A stretch of DNA of 64,000 nt from Rutidosis leptorrhynchoides (lineage: Eukaryota; Streptophyta; Magnoliopsida; Asterales; Asteraceae): the NCBI RefSeq assembly GCF_046630445.1, contig NC_092335.1, positions 543,173,001-543,237,000 on the forward strand, in the 5' to 3' direction. Positions within the stretch are counted from its first letter, which is position 1, and each line of letters opens with the position of its first letter. The position numbers and the translations under genes are program-made. The notes beneath the pieces were generated by a model. It had not been told where the DNA came from and did no database searches. It saw only the letters and a program-made list of their open reading frames with translations. This document shows positions 34,964 to 46,685 of the stretch, in pieces.

Positions 34964-35530
34964 ACTCTGTAACAACTTATGAACAATGATAAATTTATCT
35001 GTCTTATTTAAACTTTCCATGTTGCCACTCTTATGATTATGTTTGTCTTCATGCTCTCTCCGAATACTTGGACTTTTCTTGCTTTAAAAATGAATCTGCT
35101 GTGCATCAGGCATATGATAAATTTTCTATGTATGATTGTGTATTACATAACTTAATAAGACATACAGAAAATTGTTTGATGTAATTCTGATGAAGGTGCC
35201 TTTCACTGTTAACTTCTTCTGAATTAACAACATACAAAATATTGAAATTAAACTTTGCAAATATTATGCCTTCAAATAATTTGCAGGACATTAAAGTCCA
35301 TCATACGCTTTCCGTCATGAAATTAATGAGGAATAGTTATGAAGTATTTTTGAAGAGTAGTGATGAATTAGTAACCGTTCCGCCATACGCCTTCCGTCAT
35401 AAAGTTTATGAGGAAGAATTGTGAAATACTTTTGCCTTCATATAGTATATGAACTTCTTTCGTTTTGTGAAGTAAGTCTTTATAATATTTGTCATGACAA
35501 GTATCTAGTTTTTCATTTTGCCTCGGTGCG
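34964..35530. other. Non-coding part of Tat-like copy 2
   Basis: Counterpart of about 2870-3366 in copy 1. Contains the two conserved stem-loops (35310-35333 and 35392-35415). No gene seen. Confidence 0.55.
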
Positions 35531-36330
35531 TACGCATGTCTAAAGTTTTACTTATGGGATAAAACTCCTCTAAAAATCGTTTTTTTCATCTCCGCCCAAG
35601 TATTAATACTCCGGGCGGGCAAGGAGAGAAACCATCGTTTTGCCTTATCCTTAAGTGAATAAGGAAATAATCGAAGATGTACCTCATCATCAGTGAAACC
35701 TTTTACCTGATTAGTAGCACATATCCCATTAAATTCAGTGATGTGTTCATATGGTTCCTCATTAGCCATACCTCGGTAGGTTGGCAAGATCGAAATGAGT
35801 TGAGTTCGGACCTCAAATCGTCGGTTGTTTCCTCCTGCCGGTGCAGGATAAACAATGGGTGAATGATCCTCAAAATCACTCGGTTGGTAGTAGGTGTCTA
35901 CTCCTCTTGGTTGTTCGGCCATCTCGTCTCGTTGATCAAAAACTTCCTCTTCAGTGTCAGACTCTGATTTAGGAGAGTTTGGTGGAACAATCGGATGTGT
36001 CTCTAACTGTGGTTGAGTGGATGTTGAAGCCACTGTCAAACCCTTTAAGATTCTTGTAGCTTTTCGATTAGCTTTTGCAGATTTTCTCGATTTTCGGGTC
36101 TAAAGGCTTAAGATTTTGATCTCCCAAACTCCGAGTTTGCATACACTAACCTGCACTTCAACAAGAACAAGAACACCGAGCGTAAAACTGACAAAAACAA
36201 AATAAACAAAACACTATTTTTGGATTTTTATTGGTTTTATAATTTTTATGGTTTTTCTAATTTAACACGAAAGCAATAAAATAAGAGCTTGCAATCAAGC
36301 GCACACTTCCCCGGCAGCGGCGCCAAAATT
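35531..36330 (-). repeat. Second, partial internal unit (leader and start of gag)
   Basis: Near-identical to 42048-42847: PBS (36308-36325), leader, and the gag N-terminal region (36039-35548; EPYEHITEFNGICATNQ and LFPYSLKDKAKRWFLSLP). Homology to the other unit begins around GCGTA...ATGTCT at the junction with Tat-like sequence, so the edge is a recombination or deletion point rather than an LTR end. Confidence 0.8.
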
Positions 36331-37580
36331 TGATCGGTGTCGATAGGCTAGTCAAAAATAGCCTAATTACTCTACTTTAGATAGGGTAAGCAGGATTCGT
36401 TCCACGGGAAGTTATGGTTAATTAGCAAGCAATTTCAAGATTGGTTTATTTGTGATTAACTAAACTTAACTAAAGTAAAGACTAGATTAACAATTACTAA
36501 GCAAATGTAAACTTTGAGTATTTAAGAGCATAAACAATGAACTAAACGAAAAGGTTGTAATCAATTGGATAGAAGCCTTTATTCCTTAGCAATCCCAATT
36601 ATGCATGTACTAGTTCAACAAATTCTTATGCTATCAAATTATCAACTAAATCTCATAGACAAGACTTCTTCAGTTTTCCAATTTATGATTATCTTGGGCA
36701 CAAGCAATGCTACTTACACACGTTGTCTTTTTCCCTATACTAAATTGTAACTAGGTTGAATTAAGCACGAGATGTTAAATATCAATCACTTGTCTTGCAA
36801 CAATTAATAACTTTCAAACTTGCATTAAATGATAATTCAAAAGATTCAATGAAATTATAAACTAAAAGACATAAGGATTACAAAATCAAGAATCACATAA
36901 GTAAATGAAGAACTAAACATACAATAATTGTTCATGCAAGGAATAAAGTAAAAGAAACTAGCCAAGCATGTTGGTGATGATGATCTTGGTTGCTTCTTGA
37001 AGTTGCATGATGAACACTCCTTGAAACCTAGCTTGAATCTTGATTTGATGATGATTGATGGTGTGTTTTTGTGTGTTTGATGCTCCTTAAACTGATGGAA
37101 AAGATGTCTTATTCGTAGCCTAGGGTTTCCTTTATATAGGAATGAAGTAGGGTATTCCCCAAGCTTGAAATCCCTCAAATCCGGCTCTAAATTCTATCCA
37201 AAAATACGTCCAGCCGCAATTTACGCCCAGCCGCAAAAACCCAAGCGCCTCCTTATGCCCGTTTCTAACCTGAGCAAACTTTTAATTTCAGGCCAGCCTC
37301 AATTTACGCCCAGCCGCAAAAACCCAAGCGCCTCCTTATGCCCGTTTCTAACCTGAGCAAACTTTTAATTTCAGGCCAGCCGCAATTTACTCTCACCAAC
37401 CGCAATTTGCGGCTGGGTACTTTTTTCGCGCTTTTTTCTCGTTTTAATCCTCGTTTTCGCATTTCGTCTTGACTCGTTACCCATTATAAAAACCTTTTAA
37501 AAGAGCCTTTTCAACCTCAAATGCACACATAAAATTCATCTTTTAATATCAAAACACAATCGGTATTTATGAACCGATCA
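36331..37580 (-). repeat. Inner LTR of the Athila-like element (1250 bp)
   Basis: The plus-strand edges are TGATCGGTGTCG and GAACCGATCA, so the termini are TGATCGG...CCGATCA inverted repeats. The complement of the polypurine tract (ACTCCCCCACACTTA) follows at 37581. An 83-bp tandem duplication (37210-37292 and 37293-37375) makes it longer than its partner. Confidence 0.9.
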
Positions 37581-39223
37581 ACTCCCCCACACTTATCATT
37601 GTTTGTCCTCAAACAATCTCAAACTCAAATCTTCGACTCGAACTCAATGTGGAACATAAATTCTTCCGACATGGCTCTCACTTAATCAACTTTAACTTCT
37701 CGATTATGTGAACATCTCATCTCGAGCAAATACTTCAAAAATGTAACAAAACTTCAAACTTGATGATCTTCAAATACAACATAAGTCAAGTGAGAGCCAT
37801 CCGCCATATGAACTAGACAAAAGAACCATATACCGTCAATTCCATATTTTGTTTTAAATGTTGTGTGCCAGAGTGTCCGAAGACACCCTTTTTGGTTCTC
37901 CGGGTGTTTTAGGATCACGGCACTCATCTCATGCCCCAACAACTCCTCCGGTGACTCTTGGAGCAGGGCGGACAATCGACGAAGGGTCGTGGAATTTAAG
38001 TCCCACATGACTTATAATGAGAAATAGTTTTGTGGATTTAGCCCCATCTAGCTCTATTTTTAGCGGTATTATACCCCCCAACAAGGATCTCGTGTAGGAA
38101 TATTTATCCAGCCCCTATACTGGCTGTTTTATGGATTTGGCTCCATCGAGCTCTCGTTTTGTGGTTTTAGCCCCAAGCATGGCTCTCTTGTAGGAATATT
38201 TATTCAGCCCCTATACTGGCTGTTTTGCAGCGAACTGCGGGTATGGCTAGTGTCATCCACAGCTAATCCTGGTTTTGAATAGCGACACAGAACAAGTCCA
38301 AGCACTAGCATTTGTTCTCGGTATCGAAACAAGATGTGAATGAACAGGAAATGACATTTTGTACCTTTCACTTTCGTTAATTCATGGGTAAAAAGCTGCA
38401 CAAAAAAGTGCTTGTGAAACATAAATTAGAAGACTTTACTTCCTTCTTGAAAACACCTTGATAACACAACTAAGAAGACTTTACTTCTTAACTTTACCAC
38501 TTTGAAAAATCTTTATTAATTTAGGTGCTAACAATCAACTTTTTCTTAATACCCATTAATACCATGCCACTTCACTTATTCTTTCAACTCATTTTTTTTT
38601 CTTTTTACAAAAATCACACTTGGTTTGTTATAAAATTATGATTAAAAATTTTGTTTAATCTCAATAATCATAATGTTTTACTCATTTTAAGCTTCAAACC
38701 CAAGTAATGTATCCCAAAAAAGAAAATTTTAATTTTCCCCTCTCCCCCACACTTGAATCATGCTACGTCCTCGTACACATGTGTAGAGTATTATAATATT
38801 TATGTGAAAAATAAAAATGGAAAATCTAACACATTACCAAGATACTCGCAAGTTCACCATCTAATAGTAACCATCGCACATCATTTTGATTCATCATCAC
38901 ACATTCTATACGATTACGTTTATCCTTCCATTACAACTTAGAAAAGAAAAACGAAAAACAAAAAATCCTAACTAGCCACTTCCGTAGGGCTCACGATTGC
39001 ACTTAGCATGTGCAACAAGCCTTTAAACCACCTGATTCCCTTAGGTGGACGAGTTTTGTCTCGTGAGGGCTTGTAGTGAACATACCCACAAAGTTCATTT
39101 AACTAAAACTAAATAAAAATAAAATAGAAACAAAGTAAAAATAAAATAAAGAAGACTGACAAACTCTACACATAGTTTGTGCAGTTTTTATTTTCGAGTC
39201 GCGCACACGACTGTTTCTTCACT
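37581..39223 (-). other. 3' non-coding region of the Athila-like element
   Basis: No supported gene. It contains the polypurine tract and a 38-bp direct repeat with one mismatch (38093-38130 and 38189-38226; core CAGCCCCTATACTGGCTG, itself partly palindromic). Long 3' regions are usual in Athila elements. Confidence 0.65.
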
Positions 39224-39918
39224 TCAGCTAATTCCAAGACTGTAGAAGGTTCCTCCTTCCCTCACTTTATGAGAACCTTCACTATCTCTAACTTTCCTCA
39301 ACTTAGAATCCAGCCACACATCATTCTCCTTAGCCACATGCATTAACTCAAACAATTTATCTTTTTCTTTAGGAGACAAGTTACACACAAGACGGTTGCT
39401 CAAACTTTCATCTCCTCTACACCTAGCATCATGGACCCATCTATGTAATTTCCTCATGGAACGATCAAGCACCGGGTCATCCACATATTCCTTACACTCA
39501 CTATCATGCCTCAAAGAACTATGTGGCAGGTTTTCACTATCTCCACCAACTTAGGCCCTTCAAGATCCTCTAAATTGGAAATCATCTCATAATCAACTCG
39601 AGAATTCACCTTTTCATTCTTATTCACTTTGATCTTGTGACCTCCAAACCGCTCAACGAGTTTTTCTACGGTTTTTCCCATTACTTTGACTACTTTTTCA
39701 TCGGATTCTTCAGACTTTTCAAGTGTATCAACAGACACATTCCCAACACAATTCTCCATTTTGTTATCACTAGATACCTGCTCATTTAATTTTCTCATTG
39801 ATGGTGGTCGGGAAGGCCTAATCGTCTTTGGGGTTACCAAATATTCATCCTCTTCACATTTAGAAACTTTTTCATCTACCCCAACAAATGTGGATACTGC
39901 CATCATAGTTTCTTTCAT
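39224..39918 (-). pseudogene. ORF region downstream of protease (Athila-like), unrecognised
   Basis: Two adjoining minus-strand frames (39918-39511 and 39514-39224), Lys/Glu-rich in the first and with LHRWVHDARCRGDESLSNRL in the second. Position after protease and before the 3' region is where Athila elements carry pol and then an env-like or extra ORF. I recognise no RT, integrase or membrane segment. Function unknown. Confidence 0.4.
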
Positions 39919-40134
39919 CGGTAATGAACAAGTGCTGCTAATAGACTAACCCAACTTGGTTTCAAGAACTTGACTCAGATTTTTCAATTCTCGCTCAAGA
40001 TTTTGTATCGACTCTTGTTGACTCATCAAAGTTTCTACATTAGTTCTTATTTGAGATTCCATGAATTCACTTGTCATACTCTCTTTACTAGATTTCCTTA
40101 CCTCCTCTTTCTCTTTCACATCCGGTGCATACTT

Positions 40135-42659
40135 TTAAACCTGTTCATGGTTAGTATCCAGCAAAAAACAATCCTGGACATCCGGTGTATGTAATGAATT
40201 AAAAATATTAATCCGTGATCTCTTATTACCAAAAGAAATGTCCATAACCCCGGTTCTACAATTGATAAGAGCATCAATTGTGGCCAAAAATGGATGACCA
40301 AGAATGATCGTCGGTTGGGTCTCCCTAAAAGTGGTCTCTGTGTCCATAACTATAAAATCTACCGGGTAATAAAAGTCTTCCACTTTCACAATCACATTTT
40401 CCAACATACCCCGTGGAGTTCTCATTGACCGATCCGCAAGTTGGAGAAGAATATCTGTATGTTTTAAAGTTCCCAACTCGTATTGGTCAACAAGGCTCAA
40501 TGGAAGTATGTTAATACTAGCCCCTAAGTCCAACAAAGCCTTTTTGACATTAACATTACCCACCGTAACCGAAATTAATGGTGTCCCCGGGTCCTTAAAC
40601 TTAGGTGGAAGTGAACCCGAAATTACAGCACTCACTTTTTCAGTTAATTTTACCTTTTTGGGCAATGATGCGTTGAGTTTACGCTTTTGAACACACAAAT
40701 CTTTTAAAAACTTAGCATATGCTGGAATTTGTTTGATTGCATCAATAAGTGGAATATTGATTTTTACTTGTTTAAATGTTTCCCACATATCATCCGTTTT
40801 CGGTCCCTTTTTCCCATAAGGGAATTGGTTTGGGGACTCCAAAGCCTCGGGGAACGGAATGGTATTAGTTTCCATGTCTGATTTCCCAATTTCGTTAAAG
40901 ATGGATTCTTTATTTTCCACCCCCTTCCCACGGTCAATATTTTCACTTACCTCATCCTCCTCATCAAGAATGATAGGAGACTTACTTGCATCGCGTTGAG
41001 CTACCTCTTTCTCACCAACCTTATTGTCATACTTCTTTCCACTACGCAAGGTGCCTACCATGTTTACACTATGTCCTTTTCCCGAGTCCTTATGATTTGG
41101 ATTTAACACCGTATAACTCGGTATGGTACCCGGCTCTCTATTTCCCTTACTCTCCACTACATTACCAATTTCTTTAGCTAATGCACTAATAGACTTGTTT
41201 TGCACCTCCACTATTTTTCGCATTTTGAAAATAAACGCGTCCATCTTGGCATCCGAGCTTGATGGTTGATTGGGTGGAGAACTGTTTTGATTTTGGTTTT
41301 GGCCTTGATTTTGGTAATTGTTTTGATTTTGGTTTCGGTTGTTGGGATAAGGGTTTTGATAGTTTCTTTGGTAGTTGCCTTGGTTCTGAAAGTTACCTTG
41401 GTTTTGAAAGTTGTTTTGTGGTCTAAGTTGGTTCCCTTGGTTAGCATTCAGAGCGTTGTTATTGCTCCAACTAAAATTAGGATGGTTTCTCCAACCCGGA
41501 TTATACGTGTTAGAGTATGGATCAAATCTTCGTCCCTGAACCTCATTAACCTGTTCCTCCACTATTTGTTGATTCACCGGTGGAATCCCATTTCTACATC
41601 CGTATGCAAAGTGAGAAGGATCTCCACAAATCTCACAAACTTCCTGAACCTACGAAACATTACAAGCAAGACCCTGGTTTGGGTTGTTAAATATAAGCAT
41701 TTTCAAATCATCTATTTCTTGTTCTAAGTTCCTCGATGAACCACCCGAGTCAGAAACATGATTCACTCGGGAAGTACTAGGTTGTTTCCGATTGACTGAA
41801 GCTTGGGTTTTCGAACCCTTGCTTAATTGCTCAAAGAAGGTCCATTCGTCATCACTAGATCTAGTTAAAAACGCCCCACCACTAGCCACCAAAAGGAATT
41901 GCCTATTTTGGGAATCCAAACTATCATAAAAAACTTTAACCAATTCCCACTTTGGTATCTCATGGTGTGGGCATGCTCTAAGTAACTCCTTCAGACGCTC
42001 GTACGCTTCATGAAATAGTTCACTGGGTAGTTGTCTAAAAGATTTTATTTGCGTATGTCTGAAGTTTTACTTATGGGATAAAACTCCTCTAAAAATCGTT
42101 TTTTCATCTCCGCCCAAGTATTAATACTCCGGGCGGGCAAGGAGAGAAACCATCTTTTTGCCTTATCCTTAAGTGAATAAGGAAATAATCGAAGACGTAC
42201 CTCATCATCAGTGAAACCTTTTACCTGATTAGTAGCACATATCCCATTAAATTCAGTGATGTGTTCATATGGTTCCTTATTAGCCATACCTCGGTAGGTT
42301 GGCAAGATCAAAATGAGTTGAGGTCGGACCTCAAATCGTCGGTTGTTTCCTCCTGCCGGTGCAGGATAAACAATGGGTGAATGATCCTCAAAATCACCCA
42401 GTTGGTAGTAGGTATCTACTCCTCTTGGTCGTTCGGCCATCTCGTCTCGTTGATCAAAAACTTCCTCTTCAGTGTCAGACTCTGATTTAGGAGAGTTTGG
42501 TGGAACAATCGGATGTGTCTCTAACTGTGGTTGAGTGGATGCTGAAGCCACTGTCAAACCCTTTAAGATTCTTGTAGCTTTTCGATTAGCTTTTGCAGAT
42601 TTCTCGATTTTCGGCTCTAAAGGCTTAAGATTTTGATCTCCCAAACTCCGAGTTTGCAT
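40135..42659 (-). pseudogene. gag-protease region of the Athila-like element
   Basis: Minus-strand blocks: 42659-42045 (Gag core with EHITEFNGICATNQVKGF), 41943-41650, and 41577-40135. The last starts with the RRFDPYSNTYNPGWRNHPN motif typical of Athila, continues with a long Asn/Gln repeat tract (41420-41270), and ends in a retropepsin-like domain (KKALLDLGASINILPLSL, then IILGHPFLATIDA). In the protease motif D-L-G-A stands where D-T/S-G-A is usual. The product would be capsid and protease of the particle. Broken; treated as fossil. Confidence 0.75.
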
Positions 42660-42824
42660 ACACTAACCTGCACTTCAACAAGAACAAGAACACCGAGCAT
42701 AAAACTGACAAAAACAAAATAAACAAAACACTATTTTTGGATTTTTATTGGTTTTATAATTTTTATGGTTTTTTTAATTTAACACGAAAGCAATAAAATA
42801 AGAGCTTGCAATCAAGCGCACACT

Positions 42825-42842
42825 TCCCCGGCAGCGGCGCCA
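42825..42842 (-). other. Primer binding site of the Athila-like element
   Basis: TGGCGCCGCTGCCGGGGA on the minus strand, five bases inside the LTR end. This is the PBS type usual in Athila/Tat elements. An identical site is at 36308-36325 next to the inner LTR. Confidence 0.8.
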
Positions 42843-42847
42843 AAATT

Positions 42848-44034
42848 TGATCGGTGTCGAAGGGCCGGTCAAAAATAGCCTAATTACTCTACTTTAGATA
42901 GGGTAAGCAGGATTCGTTCCACGGGAAGTTATGGTTAATTAGCAAGAAATTTCAAGATTGGTTTGTTTGTGATTAACTAAAATTAACTAAAGTAAAGACT
43001 AGATTAACAATTACTAAGCAAATATAAACTTTGAGTATTTAAGAGCATAAACAATGAACTAAACGAAAAGGTTGTAATCAATTGGATGGAAGCCTTTATT
43101 CCTTAGCAATCCCAATTATGCATGTACTAGTTCAACAAATTCTTATGCTATCAAATTATCAACTAAATCTCATAGACAAGACTTCTTCAGTTTTCCAATT
43201 TATGATTATCTTGGGCACAAGCAATGCTACTTACACACGTTATCTTTTTCCCTATACTAAATTGTAACTAGGTTGGATTAAGGACAAGATGTTAAATATC
43301 AATCACTTGTCTTGCAACAATCAATAACTTTCAAACTTGCATTAAATGATAATTCAAAAGATTCAATGAAATTATAAACCAAAAGACATAAGGATTACAA
43401 AATCAAGAATCACATAAGTAAATGAAGAACTAAACATACAATAATTGTTTATGCAAGGAATAAAATAAAATAAACTAGCCAAGCATGTTGGTGATGATGA
43501 TCATGGTTGCTTCTTGAAGTTGCATGATGAACACTCCTTGAAACCTAGCTTGAATCTTGATTTGATGATGATTGATGGTGTGTTTTTGTGTGTTTGATGC
43601 TCCTTAAACTGATGGAAAAGATGTCTTATTCGTAGCCTAGGGTTTCCTTTATATAGGAATGAAGTAGGGTATTCCCCAAGCTTGAAATCCCTCAAATCCG
43701 GCTCTAAATTCTATCCAAAAATACGCCCAGCCGCAATTTACTCTCACCAGCCGCAATTTACGCCCAGCCGCAAAAACCCAAGCGCATCCTTATGCACGTT
43801 TCTGACCTGAACAAACTTTTAATTTCAGGCCATCCGCAATTTACTCTCACCAGCCATAATTTGCGGCTGGGTACTTTTTTCGCGCCTTTTTCTCGTTTTA
43901 ATCCTCGTTTTCGCATTTCGTCTTGACTCGTTACCCATTATAAAAACCTTTTAAAAGAGCCTTTTCAACCTCAAATGCACACATAAAATTCATCTTTTAA
44001 TATCAAAACACAATCGGTATTTATGAACCGATCA
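42848..44034 (-). repeat. 5' LTR of the Athila-like element (1187 bp)
   Basis: Same TGATCGG...CCGATCA termini as 36331-37580, without the 83-bp duplication. Its right edge abuts Tat-like protease sequence (44035 onward). No matching target duplication is available because the other side of the array is truncated. Confidence 0.9.
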
Positions 44035-46102
44035 TCCGTCGAGCCCTATTCTGTATGTGCCTTGGGAAAGTTCTCAAACAATGCCAATAGATGATGTCAG
44101 CTTCACTGCCTGTATCTGTGTAGATACGGCTGATGAACTTGTTTGCAATTTCTGTTGATATGACCACTGGCTGGACGGATAAAGTCCAATTTTGAATTGG
44201 TTGAAAAATAATTGGAGCATATCTCCAACCTTCAACATTGTTGTCTGATTGCTCACCATCTTCATAGCAACTATCATTGAACCACACCATTTTGATTACC
44301 ACTTCTGGAGTTGGTTCACGTTCTCCGTATTGGTTTCTGTTTTCTCTTCTGCCATGCTCTTCCCTTCTTCTATTCTCATCTCGATGTCCTTTTCGACCAT
44401 TACTTTTCTACCATGCAAATTTCTTTTTAGGATCATTTCTTCTGTATTGCTTTCCTGGTAACAAGTGATTTAACTCCCCTGCTTTAATCTTTGCAATGAT
44501 TTCCCTCATCAAAGACTTGCAATTATCTGTGTCATGACTCCACGCCTCATGAAAGTCACACCATAGTCCACTTCTTGGGCCATCTCTTTCCTCCTTAGGT
44601 GCTGGAGGATTAAAAGTGGATCGAATAGGTTCAGTGAAAAGAATCTCCTTAGGAGTTTTGGTTAATGCCATTATCAACGGATGTCTCTCTAAAGGCCTCC
44701 TCTAATGGTGAAAATAATTGGGATGATTGTTGCCTCTCCACCCGCCATTGGGATTATCATTTCTCCTTTGGTTTCGATCAAAGTACTATCCTCTGTTGTG
44801 CGGTTTGGAACTGTTGTTGTTACTATCAAACTTGCCTAATCCTCGCTCGCTGGCTCGAACATGCTTTTGTGCCACTTCCAATGCTTGGTGCAAAGTTTTT
44901 GGCAGGTCATACCTTAACGTATGAACAAGTGCACTAAACCTTCGCTGATCCAAACAGAAAATAAAACCAGATACTAGTTGCGACTCTGGACAGTCAGGTA
45001 TTTTTTGTGCTTCAAGCATGTATCTCTTCATGAAATTACTCAAGGATTCATTATAATGCATCGTTATTTCATGTGCATCAAGATGCGTCAAAGTGCAGCT
45101 ACGAAGATTTTGATATTGCATAACAAACTTTGCACGAAGGTCCAAATAACTTGTTATACTTCTTGACGGTAAACTAGCAAACCTTTCCCTTGCCATTTTC
45201 TGCAACACCATAGGAAACATATGACAAGCTACCTCATCATCCCAATGCTGCAACCTCATTGCACCTTCAAACATGGTAAGAAAATCTTCAGGATCTGTAG
45301 TACCATCATATATTCCAATTGTCAGTATGCCAAGATTTCTAGGCAACGGATAGTTAGAAATTCGATCAATGAAGCACCGAGTGGATTCTACCATAGCTGG
45401 CGGCTTTGTAGCTTGCTCTCCAGTAATTAGAGCGAAAAAATTATCTACAGCCACAGCACGGACGACGGGCTGCGCTAAGCGTTGCTTATATTTTACCGGA
45501 GCTGTCTGCTTAAGGATTTCATTTAAAAGTAATGCTGCTTTCTTCTCAGACATGAACTCCTCTTTCTCATCATTCTCTTCTTCAAAATCACTGCCAATAT
45601 AACTCAATTCATTATCATCTTCAGAATCATCAAGAAGACTGCCCAACTTGTCAAGTATTCTAGATAACTTGTACTTTGATATAGATTGCTTCTTCATAAT
45701 TTGCTTTGTCTTTACCATCCGTCATCCGCCGAAAAGATGTAAATGGTGGACATCATCGTGGTTGCATCAATGGTCGCTTCTCTGGATTAAGAATGAAATT
45801 TTGACGCCTTTCTGCACTTTTGGTTGCTATTTCTTCAATTATTGGCCTTTTCCCTGGATTATTGGCCTTTTCCCTGGATTTGTGGCCAAATGTTTAAGCC
45901 TTTCTGCGGTTTTAGTTACTGTTTCTTCAATTGTGCCTTCCGGTGGCTGAACAGATGCATCTTCTTCAGGTATTGGCGGATAAGTTGTCATTCTTTCGGT
46001 TAATAGATTGTTAAATGTTTCGAGTACACTTGTGGATGGGGCTTCAGTTGTTTTTGTTCCTTTTTCGTTCCGCGTGTTCTTAATATTAGTAGATGGCACC
46101 AT
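44035..46102 (-). pseudogene. gag and protease start of Tat-like copy 2
   Basis: Minus-strand blocks: 46102-45839 beginning beside the LTR (MVPSTNIKNTRNEKG); 45718-44786, the Gag core (IGIYDGTTDPEDFLTMFEGA and PESQLVSGFIFCLD); 44677-44408 with a zinc-knuckle-like C-D-F-H...H-D-T-D-N-C; and 44302-44035, the protease start with YTDTGSEADI. These are the Tat-lineage gag and PR. The protease is cut off by the Athila-like insertion. Broken in several places. Confidence 0.8.
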
Positions 46103-46680
46103 TGTTGACACATATTTCCTTATGAGGTAAGGCTTAGTGTGTCAGCACAAATACTAAAAGTATCTAGCTAAAAGTGGGGGAATGTTGCCGATTGATGTTT
46201 ACCCTCGGGAAATAATCCCTGCAGACCCGGTACACAGGTATAGAAACCTGTGCGGTGGCTTAATCAATCTTAGTCCGCTGAGTGCTGAGCTACTAGCCGG
46301 ATGACTTCTAGTGAGAGAAAATACTATGTGAGAGAGAAAGGTGAAATCTCTGGTCACAAGTTATCAGAGTATTTTCATGTTTAAAATGACGACCCAAGGG
46401 GTCTATTTATAGTGACAGATCTACCGGAGTACTCGGGGACACGTGTCAGATGATGCTGCATGCTGTTATTCGTGATCCGATATTTACGCTGAATATGACG
46501 CTCTCCGGTCAGGGCTTAAACGCTAGGCGGCCTTCAGGGCTTACGCATGACGGATGCAGCCTGCAAAGCGGAGAACGCTGGACGGACAGTTTCACAAAAA
46601 CTGTTGTTCTCAGTGTTCCTGATGCTAATTTCATGCAAATATCATGCCTTTATAAGTGTATACGATAGGATACACTATTA
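46103..46680 (-). repeat. 5' LTR of Tat-like copy 2 (578 bp)
   Basis: Partner of 31725-32295. The plus-strand edges are TGTTGACACA and TACACTATTA, followed by the ATTGG target copy (46681-46685). Gag coding begins within a few bases of the LTR end, leaving no ordinary PBS that I can recognise. Confidence 0.88.
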
Positions 46681-46685
46681 ATTGG

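Larger units (their letters stand above)
35531..44034 (-). mobile_element. Athila-like Ty3 element, LTR-internal-LTR-partial internal array
   Basis: Read on the minus strand: 5' LTR (44034-42848), PBS, gag and protease-like region, a further ORF region, non-coding 3' region, second LTR (37580-36331), then PBS and the first part of gag again (36325 to about 35531), where it stops abruptly against Tat-like sequence. So part of a second unit follows the second LTR. Gag text (NTYNPGWRNHPNFSW) and the TGGCGCCG PBS are typical of the Athila lineage. No RT or integrase was found in the 5-kb internal part, so it looks non-autonomous. The two LTRs differ by roughly 2-3% plus one tandem duplication. 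Broken, with several breaks. Confidence 0.8.
31725..46680 (-). mobile_element. Tat-like Ty3 LTR element (copy 2), nested in the Copia element
   Basis: LTRs at 31725-32295 and 46103-46680, flanked by ATTGG (31720-31724 and 46681-46685). Minus-strand gag starts right beside the 5' LTR, followed by protease (44035-44302), an Athila-like element (about 35531-44034), then the antisense ORF on the plus strand (32811-34963) and the polypurine tract (complement at 32296-32311). No RT or integrase of its own is seen. The LTRs differ at about 22 of 571 sites by eye (3.9%). The element is broken by the nested insertion and by several further breaks. Confidence 0.88.

Noticed and set aside
41266-41727. 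Val/Leu-rich plus-strand ORF that looks like a membrane protein
   Set aside because: Complement of the Asn/Gln repeat tract of the Athila-like gag; composition artefact.
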